Below, in pieces: positions 14,080 through 20,918 of a stretch of 34,040 nt of DNA. The stretch lies in the NCBI GenBank assembly GCA_021414065.1, contig JAIOPE010000149.1:1-34040 (forward strand), written 5' to 3'. The notes beneath the pieces were generated by a model. It was not told where the DNA came from. It was given only the letters and a program-made list of their open reading frames with translations, and did not search any database. This DNA is from Planctomycetota bacterium (GTDB taxonomy: Bacteria; Planctomycetota; JAJSAM01; JAJVHW01). The translations under genes were made by a program, and so were the position numbers. The first letter of the stretch is position 1. Each line of letters opens with the position of its first letter.

Positions 14080-14556
14080 GTGAAGCTCAGCCTGCTGCTC
14101 CCCGCCGGGCAGATCGTCGTGCCGCTCTCTGCGCGCACGAAGGACGCCGTCGTCGATGAACTGCTCGCGCTGCTCCCCATCGCCGACGAGGCGCAGCGTG
14201 CGGCCGTGCGCGAGTCCGTTCTGTCTCGCGAGACGGAACTCTCCACCGGCATCGGCCGCGGCGTGGCGATCCCGCACGGGAAGACGGCGGTGGTTGCTCG
14301 CCACGCATGCGCGTTCGGCGTCGTGCCGGTCGCGGCGGGCGAAGGTGTGGACTGGGCGGCGATCGACTCGCTCCCGTGCCGCATCGTTTTCCTCTGTGTC
14401 TCGAATCCGAAGGACGCCGGCGAGCACGTCCGCGTGCTGTCGCAGGTCGCTCGCGTGCTGAACGACTCCCGCGCTCGTGCGGCCCTCGAGAACGCGGCGA
14501 CCCCCGACGACGTCCGCCGCATCTTCATCGACGACGAGGCCCGCGAAGGGCTGTAG
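14080..14556 (+). CDS. PTS EIIA-2 (PtsN/fructose-type) domain protein
   Basis: A 158-residue single-domain protein starting at GTG 14080. PTS EIIA-2 proteins take a phosphoryl group from HPr or NPr on a His; stand-alone forms (PtsN-like) usually regulate rather than transport. The active site is clear: TGIGRGVAIPHGKT, with His66, and the upstream pattern RESVLSRETELS is typical. The later segment IVFLCVSNPKDAGEHVRVLSQVARVL also fits the family. No EI, HPr or sugar permease is nearby, so a regulatory role is the better guess. The start codon comes directly after a -10 box without leader. It is the first gene after the large structured RNA. The symbol ptsN is not assigned because EIIA subtypes are hard to separate by eye. 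Confidence 0.9.
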   Translation: MKLSLLLPAGQIVVPLSARTKDAVVDELLALLPIADEAQRAAVRESVLSRETELSTGIGRGVAIPHGKTAVVARHACAFGVVPVAAGEGVDWAAIDSLPCRIVFLCVSNPKDAGEHVRVLSQVARVLNDSRARAALENAATPDDVRRIFIDDEAREGL

Positions 14557-14576
14557 GCGTACACGGCGCCGCGCCG

Positions 14577-14618
14577 CTCTCGGGAACGTCCCCGACGAGG
14601 TAGGACCGAGTCGCGGAC
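14577..14618 (-). repeat. Partial copy of the dispersed intergenic repeat
   Basis: The plus strand CCCCGACGAGGTAGGACCGA and TCGCGGAC match the units at 3722-3883. Only the first 42 bases or so of the repeat are kept, and it faces against the neighbouring genes. Confidence 0.7.
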
Positions 14619-14640
14619 GAAACCACCGACTTCCGACTCC

Positions 14641-14660
14641 GTGACCCGGACCTGGGTCAC
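14641..14660 (+). terminator. Perfect hairpin between the EIIA and Cys-rich genes
   Basis: GTGACCC, loop GGACCT, GGGTCAC. It lies 84 bases after the EIIA stop and 83 before the next start. No T-run. Confidence 0.45.
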
Positions 14661-14742
14661 AGACCGCCGTCCCCAGGCGCGGGACGATCTGCGCTGCCTG
14701 AGGGGCCCCGAAGTGCGGGCGCCTCATCGCGGGAGACGCAAC

Positions 14743-14976
14743 ATGACGCAAGACACCGGCGGTACCTCGAAGCGGAAGGAGTTCGCGAAGGCGCACATCC
14801 ACTGCCCGCGCATCGATCGTCCGCTCAGCGTGGAAGAGCACCTGGACTGCCCGTACTGCTACGGCACCGAGCAGCAGGTGACCGGCGGAAACCGCGAGTG
14901 CTTCTGCGACTTCGACAAGAAGAAGGACCCGGTCAACTTCGGGTTCCCGGGCGACACCGGCCGCTACCGCGCCTGA
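14743..14976 (+). CDS. Small Cys-rich protein, probable zinc binder
   Basis: A 77-residue protein from the ATG at 14743, with GGGAG seven bases upstream. A short polar leader (MTQDTGGTSKRKEFAK) is followed by AHIHCPRIDRPLSVEEHLDC, then PYCYGTEQQV and ECFCDFDKKKDPVNFGFPGD. The Cys pattern (CPR, CPYCYG, CFC) and the His in HIHCP can make one treble-clef or ribbon-like zinc site. I have the impression of a conserved small family in planctomycetes and deltaproteobacteria but cannot name it. There is no signal peptide or membrane segment. The frame is open upstream, but the ribosome site and composition favour this start. Confidence 0.75.
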   Translation: MTQDTGGTSKRKEFAKAHIHCPRIDRPLSVEEHLDCPYCYGTEQQVTGGNRECFCDFDKKKDPVNFGFPGDTGRYRA

Positions 14977-15051
14977 GCCGACCGACCCGTCGGAACCCCT
15001 GCGCCGGGATTGCGTCCAACGGAGGGCATCCGCCCCCTGAGGATCCATCCC

Positions 15052-16632
15052 ATGCACAGATCATCGTCTCGTCCGCTCACGGTCACGTTCACAGTCAAGC
15101 TCGCGGTCGCCGCCGCCCTCGCGATCGCTCCCGTCGCCCTCGCGCAAGACGCGCCGCCCGGCGAGGACGGTCCGTCCGTCACCGTCTACTCGTCAGCCGA
15201 CCCGGCGGGATTCGACCCGACGCAGTTCGTCGCGCAGCAACGGCAGGGGTTCGACCCGAACGCCGCGTGGCAGGTGCCGGGGTACGGCGTCGTGAAGGAG
15301 ATCCGCAGGGTCACGCTGAAGGCGGGCCGGAACGAACTGCCTTTCGCGGATGTCGCTGAGTTCATCGATCCGACGACCGTGAGCTTCACGGACCTCACGG
15401 ACCCCACAGGCACGGCGGTCCTGGAACAGAACTTCCAGTTCGACCTCGTCAGTCCGTCGAAGCTGCTCGAGAAGTACGTGGGCCGCGAGATCGGCCACGA
15501 GACGCTGAAGGACGGCGTCCCGGTGGCGAAGATCACCGGCAAGGTGCTCTCCGTGAATCAGGGCCAGGTCGTCCTGCAGACCGCCGACGGACTCCGGTTC
15601 GTCTCGGCGACGGATCCCGGCCTGCGTCTGCCCGCACTTCCCGAAGGCCTGATCTCGAAGCCGACCCTGCTCTGGAAGCTCGCCGCCGACAAGCCCGGTG
15701 AGCACCGTGTTCGCACGACGTACCAGACCGCCGGGATGACCTGGCGCGCGGACTACAACGTGGTCCTGAACGGCACCGACACGCAGGCCGACATCGGCGC
15801 GTGGGTCACTCTGATGAACCTCTCCGGGGCGAGCTATCGCAACGCGAAGCTCAAGCTCGTCGCGGGAGACGTGCAGAAGATCCGCCCGCAGCCCGCGTGG
15901 GGACCGCCGATGATGGACGCGAAGCCCGGGCAGGCGCGGACGATGGGCGAAGAGGCCGGCTTCGAAGAGAAGTCGTTCTTCGAGTACCACCTCTACACGC
16001 TTCCGCGGCGCACGGACGTGCTCCAGAACACGACCCAGCAGATCACGCTGTTCCCCTCGGCGAGCGGCGTGAATGTGGAGAAGGTGCTCGTCTACTACGG
16101 GCTCGCCGACGCCGCGAACTGGGGCTTCTTCGGCGAGCCGCAGACGGTCCGCGAGTTCGGACGCCAGGGCAACGCGAAACTCGACGTCTACCTGCGGTTC
16201 AAGAACGCCAAGGACAACCACCTCGGCATCCCGATGCCGAAGGGCAAGGTGCGCGTCTACAAGCAGGACGACGCCGACGGCACGCTCGAGTTCGTCGGCG
16301 AGGACCTGATCGACCACACGCCGAGGGACGAGAAGGTCCTCGTGAAGCTCGGCCAGGCGTTCGACGTGGTCGGCGAGCGCACGCAGACCGACTTCAAGAT
16401 CGACACGTCGCGGAAGACGATGCAGGAGACGTTCACGATCCAGCTTCGCAATCACAAGCCGACGCCCGTGAAGGTCGTCGTGAAGGAGAACCTCTACCGT
16501 TGGACGAACTGGGAGATCAGCGCGAAGAGCGACGAGTTCACCCCAGTGGACGCCCGGACCATCCACTTCGACGTGACGGTGCCGCCGGACGGAGAGAAGA
16601 CGCTGACGTACACCGTGCGCTACACATGGTGA
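15052..16632 (+). CDS. Secreted DUF4139 domain protein
   Basis: A 526-residue protein from the ATG at 15052 with a clear signal peptide (LAVAAALAIAPVALA, cut before QDAPPG). The N-terminal third (about 35-190) contains KLLEKYVGREIGHETLKDG and KITGKVLSVNQGQVVLQTAD, an SH3- or barrel-like segment seen ahead of DUF4139. The DUF4139 core follows: TYQTAGMTWRADYNVVLNGT, GAWVTLMNLSGASYRNAKLK and LVAGDV. The C terminus repeats long strands and ends on TYTVRYTW, suggesting a large beta structure. DUF4139 proteins are exported or envelope proteins of unclear role. The start of the sigma-factor operon follows after a 70-bp hairpin region. Confidence 0.88.
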   Translation: MHRSSSRPLTVTFTVKLAVAAALAIAPVALAQDAPPGEDGPSVTVYSSADPAGFDPTQFVAQQRQGFDPNAAWQVPGYGVVKEIRRVTLKAGRNELPFADVAEFIDPTTVSFTDLTDPTGTAVLEQNFQFDLVSPSKLLEKYVGREIGHETLKDGVPVAKITGKVLSVNQGQVVLQTADGLRFVSATDPGLRLPALPEGLISKPTLLWKLAADKPGEHRVRTTYQTAGMTWRADYNVVLNGTDTQADIGAWVTLMNLSGASYRNAKLKLVAGDVQKIRPQPAWGPPMMDAKPGQARTMGEEAGFEEKSFFEYHLYTLPRRTDVLQNTTQQITLFPSASGVNVEKVLVYYGLADAANWGFFGEPQTVREFGRQGNAKLDVYLRFKNAKDNHLGIPMPKGKVRVYKQDDADGTLEFVGEDLIDHTPRDEKVLVKLGQAFDVVGERTQTDFKIDTSRKTMQETFTIQLRNHKPTPVKVVVKENLYRWTNWEISAKSDEFTPVDARTIHFDVTVPPDGEKTLTYTVRYTW

Positions 16633-16684
16633 AGGGCTCACGCGTCACAGTTGCGCGCCCGGCGCGTCTCATCTCCTGAGCCCT
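16633..16684 (+). terminator. Hairpin between DUF4139 and the membrane coiled-coil gene
   Basis: AGGGCTC (16633-16639) pairs with GAGCCCT (16678-16684); the loop holds a smaller GC stem around GCGCGCCCGGCGCG. It starts right after the stop codon. Confidence 0.45.
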
Positions 16685-16702
16685 AACCAGGAGTCGCCCG
16701 CC

Positions 16703-17575
16703 ATGACCACCAAGGACTTCGTACTCTTCGTGCTCGTCGGAGGCGTCGCCGGACTCGCCGCCGCATTCGGCGCGACGATGGCGCGTGAACCCGCCGTCGG
16801 CGCGTCCGCCCCCGACGACCTCGCAGCTCGCCTCGACCGCATCGAGACGGCCCTCGCCCGCGCGGCCGAGGGGCAGAAGGAGGCGAAGGAGAGCGTCACG
16901 AAGTTGAACGAGCGCGTGACGGCGCTTCAGATCGACGTGTCTACCGCGCACGAGGAGTCGCTCCGCGCGAAGGCGGAAACAGCGGCGGCGGACGTCGAAG
17001 CGGCTGGGCGTCCGGGCCGCGCGAAGCGTCCCCTCGCAGTGACGTCTCCGGGCAACAACGGGACCACTCCCCCCACGTTCACTTTCGGCGGGCAGATTGG
17101 CGAAGGCGTGCGACTCGACGGGGGCAGCCTGGTCATCGACGACGCGATGAAGGTTCGCCTCGCCGGACTGAGCGAAGGGCTGCGTCTCCGGATGCTCCCC
17201 GAGGCCGACCGGTGGAAGAAGGCGCAGGACGACCTGCACCTGACCGACGGGCAGATCGACAACCTGAAGGCGGCGATCACCGCTCGCGACACCGCGATGC
17301 GCGAGTCGATGCAGATCGAGACGTCGAACGAGAACGGCAACTCGAACATCACGATCCGCCGAGTGGACCCGGCGAAGGCCGCGACCGCGCAGCAGGAGTA
17401 CGACCGTCAGGTGACGAACGTGCTCGACTCCGAGCAGAAGAAGTCGTGGGACGAGAAGGGCTACAACCGCGCATTCGGCGGGTCCGGCGGCGGCGCGGTG
17501 ATGATCGCGTCCTCGTCGTCGATCGACTTCGCGCCCGACGCGCTCGTCCCGCCCGGCGGAACGAACAACAAGTAG
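16703..17575 (+). CDS. Membrane-anchored coiled-coil protein in a sigma-factor operon
   Basis: A 290-residue protein from the ATG at 16703 with GGAG upstream. Residues 5-27 form one membrane segment (FVLFVLVGGVAGLAAAFGAT). Residues 37-85 are a heptad-rich coiled coil (LAARLDRIETALARAAEG, then SVTKLNERVTALQIDV). A disordered linker leads to a helical domain, KKAQDDLHLTDGQIDNLKAA, and a tail rich in Gly, Ser and Asn. The helical domain, with its LTDGQ-type turn and small-residue tail, recalls the LTxxQ/CpxP-like or heavy-metal-sensor folds that sense envelope stress, but the likeness is weak. It ends six bases before the ECF sigma gene, so a link to that regulator is likely. Confidence 0.75.
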   Translation: MTTKDFVLFVLVGGVAGLAAAFGATMAREPAVGASAPDDLAARLDRIETALARAAEGQKEAKESVTKLNERVTALQIDVSTAHEESLRAKAETAAADVEAAGRPGRAKRPLAVTSPGNNGTTPPTFTFGGQIGEGVRLDGGSLVIDDAMKVRLAGLSEGLRLRMLPEADRWKKAQDDLHLTDGQIDNLKAAITARDTAMRESMQIETSNENGNSNITIRRVDPAKAATAQQEYDRQVTNVLDSEQKKSWDEKGYNRAFGGSGGGAVMIASSSSIDFAPDALVPPGGTNNK

Positions 17576-17581
17576 TCCGGC

Positions 17582-18262
17582 GTGTCGTCGCCCGACGCTG
17601 CGCTGCCCGCGGACGAGTTCCGCGCGTACGAGCGCTCGACGGAGGAGGCTCCGGCGGCGATCTCGCGTGGCGCGTCCGGAGCGAGGGATTCTGCGACGAC
17701 AGTGCCCTCCGATCGCGCTCTGCTCGACCGTGCGCGCGCCGGCGATCGCGGCGCGTTCGGCGTGCTCGTCGAGCGTCACCACCAGTCGCTCGGCGCGATC
17801 CTCCGCCCGCGCTGCGGCCCGGACGTTCCGCTCGACGATCTCGTGCAGGAGGTGTTCGCGAGAACTCTCGCGCACGTCGGTGGTTTCCGCAGCGACGCGT
17901 CGTTCCTGACTTGGGCGACGTCGATCGGGCTGCACCTGGCGTCGGATTGGCGCCGCACGGGCGAGCGTCGGAGGCGACTCGCGCCGACGGTGGACGTGGC
18001 GGTCGCCGAGCCGCCGTGTCGGCACGCAGACCTCGCCCGAGCGGAGTTGGAGTCGCGCGACGACCTCGCGCGCGCCCGACGTGCCCTGGATGCGTTGCCC
18101 GACGAGATGCGGATCGCCGTGACGCTCCGCGTCGTCGAAGACGAGACGTACGAGACGATCGCCGCACGGATGAACGCCCCGCTGCCGCGCGTGCGCCAGT
18201 GGGTCTGCCGCGGGCTGAAGAGGTTGCGCGGTGCCTTGGAGGTGGGACATGACGGAGCGTGA
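17582..18262 (+). CDS. ECF-type RNA polymerase sigma factor
   Basis: A 226-residue protein. The GTG at 17582 gives a 40-residue acidic leader; the GTG at 17702 would start just before the sigma2 helix and is an equal choice. Region 2 is ALLDRARAGDRGAFGVLVER, then PLDDLVQEVFARTLAHVGGF and FLTWATSIGLHLASDWRR. Region 4 is RALDALPDEMRIAVTLRVVE, then YETIAARMNAPLPRVRQWVC and RGLKRL, with the expected helix-turn-helix. It directs polymerase to a small stress regulon. The next gene overlaps it by 14 bp and encodes a membrane protein that should be its anti-sigma partner. Confidence 0.93.
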   Translation: MSSPDAALPADEFRAYERSTEEAPAAISRGASGARDSATTVPSDRALLDRARAGDRGAFGVLVERHHQSLGAILRPRCGPDVPLDDLVQEVFARTLAHVGGFRSDASFLTWATSIGLHLASDWRRTGERRRRLAPTVDVAVAEPPCRHADLARAELESRDDLARARRALDALPDEMRIAVTLRVVEDETYETIAARMNAPLPRVRQWVCRGLKRLRGALEVGHDGA

Positions 18263-19448
18263 ACCGCTGAAGAAGCTCTTGCGAGAGGCGTGCGCCGCCG
18301 AGTCGGACGCTGAGTCCAACGATGCTCGAATCGCAGACGCCGCGTGGGAACGGGCGGCGGAGATCCGGCGTGAGGGCGCCGCAGCGACTGCGCAGCGCGC
18401 GTCCGTCGGCGGTCGCGTGCGTCGTCTCGCGATCCCCGTCGCAGCAGCCGCGGCGCTCGTAGCGACGGTGCTCACCGTGCGGTCTGCGTCTCCCGCGTTC
18501 GCCGTCGAAGGTGACGACGTTCAGGTCCTCGGTGGCGATGGCTGGCAGGCGTCGCGTCGCGTGCCACTCGGGAGTTGGGTGTTCGTCCCGACCGGCGCAA
18601 AGTCCGCGGTGAGCGGCGGCGGCGACACCCGGATCGAGCCGCAACCAGGCGCGCTCTTCCGCATCGTCGCGGATGCGTTGGCGTCGCGGTCCTGGCGCGT
18701 GGAGCTCCGCTCCGGAGACGCCGAGGTCGCAGGCGGGGCCGTCAAGCTGAAGCTGAGCGACACGCTCGAGGCAGCGCGCGCCGACGCCGGCGAGTCGTTC
18801 CACGTCGTAGCGTCGTTCGGCGGCGCGCTCGGGGCCCCGCCGCTGAACGTGACCGACTCGGTGCCCGCCGGGTTCGCGCCGCGCATTCGGGCCATCTCGG
18901 GCGCTGCCCGCGTGTCGGATCTGCAGGGCGTCGATCGGCTCATCCTCAAGCCGCGCGAATCGGCCGTGCGTTTCACGATCGGAAGCGGCGCGGGCCTCCG
19001 CTCGCACCTGATCCGGGAAGCTGCGTGGAACGCCGACGTACCGGCGTCGATGCTGCGCGGCGACCGGATCGTCGGTGCGTTCCCCGGTGCAGGCGGCGAC
19101 GTCGCGATTGCGATCGAGTCCGGCAGCGCAACGATCCGCGCGGTGCGCATCCCCGGCGAAGTGCGCGACGAAGCGATGGGCCTCTTGAACGTGGTCGCCG
19201 GCGAAGCGGCGACGATCCAGATTCGTCTGCTGAGCGAGTTCGTCGCGGCGTCGCCAGGCGCGGCCGTCGCGAGCGAGTACGAGTGCACCGCAGGCCCCGA
19301 CGGGAAGCGCACCCGAATCGTCGTCCGTGACGACGGCACCGCACGCCTGGAGACGACGGGCGACGAACCACGCGAGTTCCCGACGCTCGCGGCGCTCCGA
19401 GCGGCCGCGCCGGAGGCAGCCGCGTTGTTCGGAGCGCGGCTCCGGTAG
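18249..19448 (+). CDS. FecR-like membrane anti-sigma partner
   Basis: A 399-residue protein from the ATG at 18249, with GGAGGTGGG right upstream, overlapping the sigma gene by 14 bp. Residues 1-60 are a charged cytoplasmic region rich in Ala, Glu and Arg. Residues about 64-84 are one membrane span (LAIPVAAAAALVATVLTV). The outer part starts with a FecR-like segment (GDDVQVLGGDGWQASRRVPL, GSWVFVPTGAKSAVSGGG, ELRSGDAEVAGGAVKL). This layout is that of FecR/anti-sigma proteins that pass an envelope signal to an ECF sigma factor. No zinc-binding ZAS motif (HxxxCxxC) is present. The periplasmic tail is longer than in classical FecR and ends near a weak stop-proximal helix. Confidence 0.82.
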   Translation: MTEREPLKKLLREACAAESDAESNDARIADAAWERAAEIRREGAAATAQRASVGGRVRRLAIPVAAAAALVATVLTVRSASPAFAVEGDDVQVLGGDGWQASRRVPLGSWVFVPTGAKSAVSGGGDTRIEPQPGALFRIVADALASRSWRVELRSGDAEVAGGAVKLKLSDTLEAARADAGESFHVVASFGGALGAPPLNVTDSVPAGFAPRIRAISGAARVSDLQGVDRLILKPRESAVRFTIGSGAGLRSHLIREAAWNADVPASMLRGDRIVGAFPGAGGDVAIAIESGSATIRAVRIPGEVRDEAMGLLNVVAGEAATIQIRLLSEFVAASPGAAVASEYECTAGPDGKRTRIVVRDDGTARLETTGDEPREFPTLAALRAAAPEAAALFGARLR

Positions 19449-19466
19449 GGGACCGGCTCCGTCAGT

Positions 19467-19820
19467 TCACGACGGGCTGCGGAAGACGAAGTAGACGGCG
19501 CCGAAGATGCAGAGTGCGGCCCAGAGGTAGTCGAGCTTCACCGGCTGCTTCATGTAGACGATCGAGAACGGCACGAAGATCGTCAGCGTGATCGCCTCCT
19601 GCATGATCTTCAACTGCGTGAGGTTCATCGTCTGGCTGCCGATGCGGTTCGCCGGCACCTGCAACAGGTACTCGAACAGCGCGATGCCCCAGCTCACGAA
19701 CGCGGCGATCCACCACGGCTTCTCGCGCAGGTTCTTCAGGTGCCCGTACCAAGCGAACGTCATGAAGACGTTCGACAGCACGAGGAGCGCGGCGCAGCGG
19801 AACGTGGGGGACGCGAACAT
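19467..19820 (-). CDS. DUF486 (DMT-like) small membrane protein
   Basis: A 117-residue protein from the ATG at 19820. It has four hydrophobic segments, and the motifs ALLVLSNVFMTFAWYGHLKN, FVSWGIALFEYLLQVPANRI, QLKIMQEAITLTIFVPFSIV and LDYLWAALCIFGAVYFVF are those of DUF486, a four-helix branch of the drug/metabolite transporter superfamily. The substrate is unknown. Length is normal for the family. On its upstream side, 18 bp away, lies an inverted-repeat element that separates it from the YgjP-like gene on the same strand. Confidence 0.93.
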   Translation of the reverse strand: MFASPTFRCAALLVLSNVFMTFAWYGHLKNLREKPWWIAAFVSWGIALFEYLLQVPANRIGSQTMNLTQLKIMQEAITLTIFVPFSIVYMKQPVKLDYLWAALCIFGAVYFVFRSPS

Positions 19821-19838
19821 GAGCGGCGCCGGAACTCA

Positions 19839-20073
19839 GCCCGGACCATTCATGAACGCGCGCGGCGCATCGGCTGGATCCGTTGCGGCGCATGGCGCGA
19901 GCGTCGGCGCGCGGCCCGTTCGCGCGACGACACGGGTCCGGCCGACCAGGAGGCCCGAGGGCAAGGCGGAGGCGAGCCCATCAGCTCCACGGAGCGAGCT
20001 ATGGGCTCGACTCCAACGCAGCCCTCGGGTCTCCTGGGCGGATCGGACGCGGGCGTTCATGAATGGTCCGGGC
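19839..20073. mobile_element. 235-bp MITE-like element with 21-bp perfect terminal inverted repeats
   Basis: The left arm 19839-19859 begins GCCCGGACCATTCATG and its exact reverse complement ends the element at 20053-20073. Inside, 19946-19962 (CCAGGAGGCCCGAGGGC) pairs with 20021-20037 at 16 of 17 positions, and GAGCCCAT (19974-19981) pairs with ATGGGCTC (20001-20008). The whole element can fold as one branched hairpin. There is no transposase gene. The right end's last base is the first base of the adjacent gene's stop codon (complement of CTA at 20073-20075). I see no convincing target-site duplication. Confidence 0.7.
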
Positions 20074-20798
20074 TAGAGGTCCAGTTCGTCGCCGGCGCTG
20101 CGGAGCCACTTGCGGTGGTCGCGGTACCCGGCGCAGTGCTTCCCGACCTTGTTCCAGAACGCGCGCGAGTGGTTCGGGTGCTCGATGTGGCAGAGTTCGT
20201 GAACGAGCACGTAGTCGATGATCTCGGACGGCGCGAAGATCAGACGCCAGTTGAGGCTCATCTTCCGGTCGGGCCCGCAACTTCCCCAGCGCGACGCCAT
20301 GTCTTTCACGACCACGCGTTTCGCCGAGGCACCGACCCGCTTCGCCGCAGCGACGTGGTGCCGATGGAAGGTCTCACGGGCTTCGTCGAGCAGCCATCGC
20401 ACGACGGCGTAGCGGACGACCGCCGTGCGGCTCGCGCCGGAGAGTTCGGTCTGCACGCGGACGACGAGCGTGTCGTCTTCGCGCGTGACGGACTCCATCG
20501 CCGGGCGTTCCATCTCGATGACCGACAGGCGCAGCGTGCCGCCGAGGAACGGGACGTCGTCGCCGTCCTCGAAGCTCCGGATGCGCTTCTTCCGAAGTCG
20601 CTCCTTCACTTCCTCGCGCTTGCGTTCCACCCAGGGGCGGAACTCGTCAACGATGCGGCGGACCTCGCGGTCCGGCGTGCTGAGCGGCGCGTGGACTTCG
20701 ACGCGGCCGTCGCGGCGGACGACGACGCCGACGGTGCGGCGCCTCCTCCGGTCGATCGTGTACGTCAGGGTCTCTTGGGTCAGTCGGAGTTCGGGCAC
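20073..20798 (-). CDS. YgjP-like metallopeptidase (DUF45)
   Basis: A 241-residue protein from GTG 20798. The family mark is the zinc motif HELCH in IIDYVLVHELCHIEHPNHSR, followed by AFWNKVGKH, with upstream MASRWGSCGPDRKMSLNWRL; both are hallmarks of the YgjP/DUF45 group of M48-like metallohydrolases. The N-terminal part (about 5-120) is basic, with TLTYTIDRRRRRTVGVVVRR. Members are often near restriction or DNA-repair genes, but that is not so here. The stop codon is contributed by the junction with the inverted-repeat element, so the true C terminus may have been changed; the last residues are SAGDELDL. Confidence 0.93.
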   Translation of the reverse strand: MPELRLTQETLTYTIDRRRRRTVGVVVRRDGRVEVHAPLSTPDREVRRIVDEFRPWVERKREEVKERLRKKRIRSFEDGDDVPFLGGTLRLSVIEMERPAMESVTREDDTLVVRVQTELSGASRTAVVRYAVVRWLLDEARETFHRHHVAAAKRVGASAKRVVVKDMASRWGSCGPDRKMSLNWRLIFAPSEIIDYVLVHELCHIEHPNHSRAFWNKVGKHCAGYRDHRKWLRSAGDELDL

Positions 20799-20815
20799 GG
20801 GTGTGGCTGCTTTGC

Positions 20816-20832
20816 GCGGGCGAGACGCCCGC
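20816..20832 (-). terminator. Hairpin downstream of the RlmI-like gene
   Basis: GCGGGCG-AGA-CGCCCGC, 87 bp past the stop of the methyltransferase gene and just before the YgjP-like start. No T-run. Confidence 0.45.
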
Positions 20833-20918
20833 TGTGTGAGGTTGAGATTAGCGCGGATCGGCGACGGCGCTGCGGAAGTGCGGCGCGCGGAGGCCCTCGC
20901 GAAATGACGACGGCGTCG

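Noticed and set aside
19836..20060. 74-codon open frame inside the inverted-repeat element
   Set aside because: It is simply the translated element, starts and ends in the terminal repeats, and has no ribosome site.
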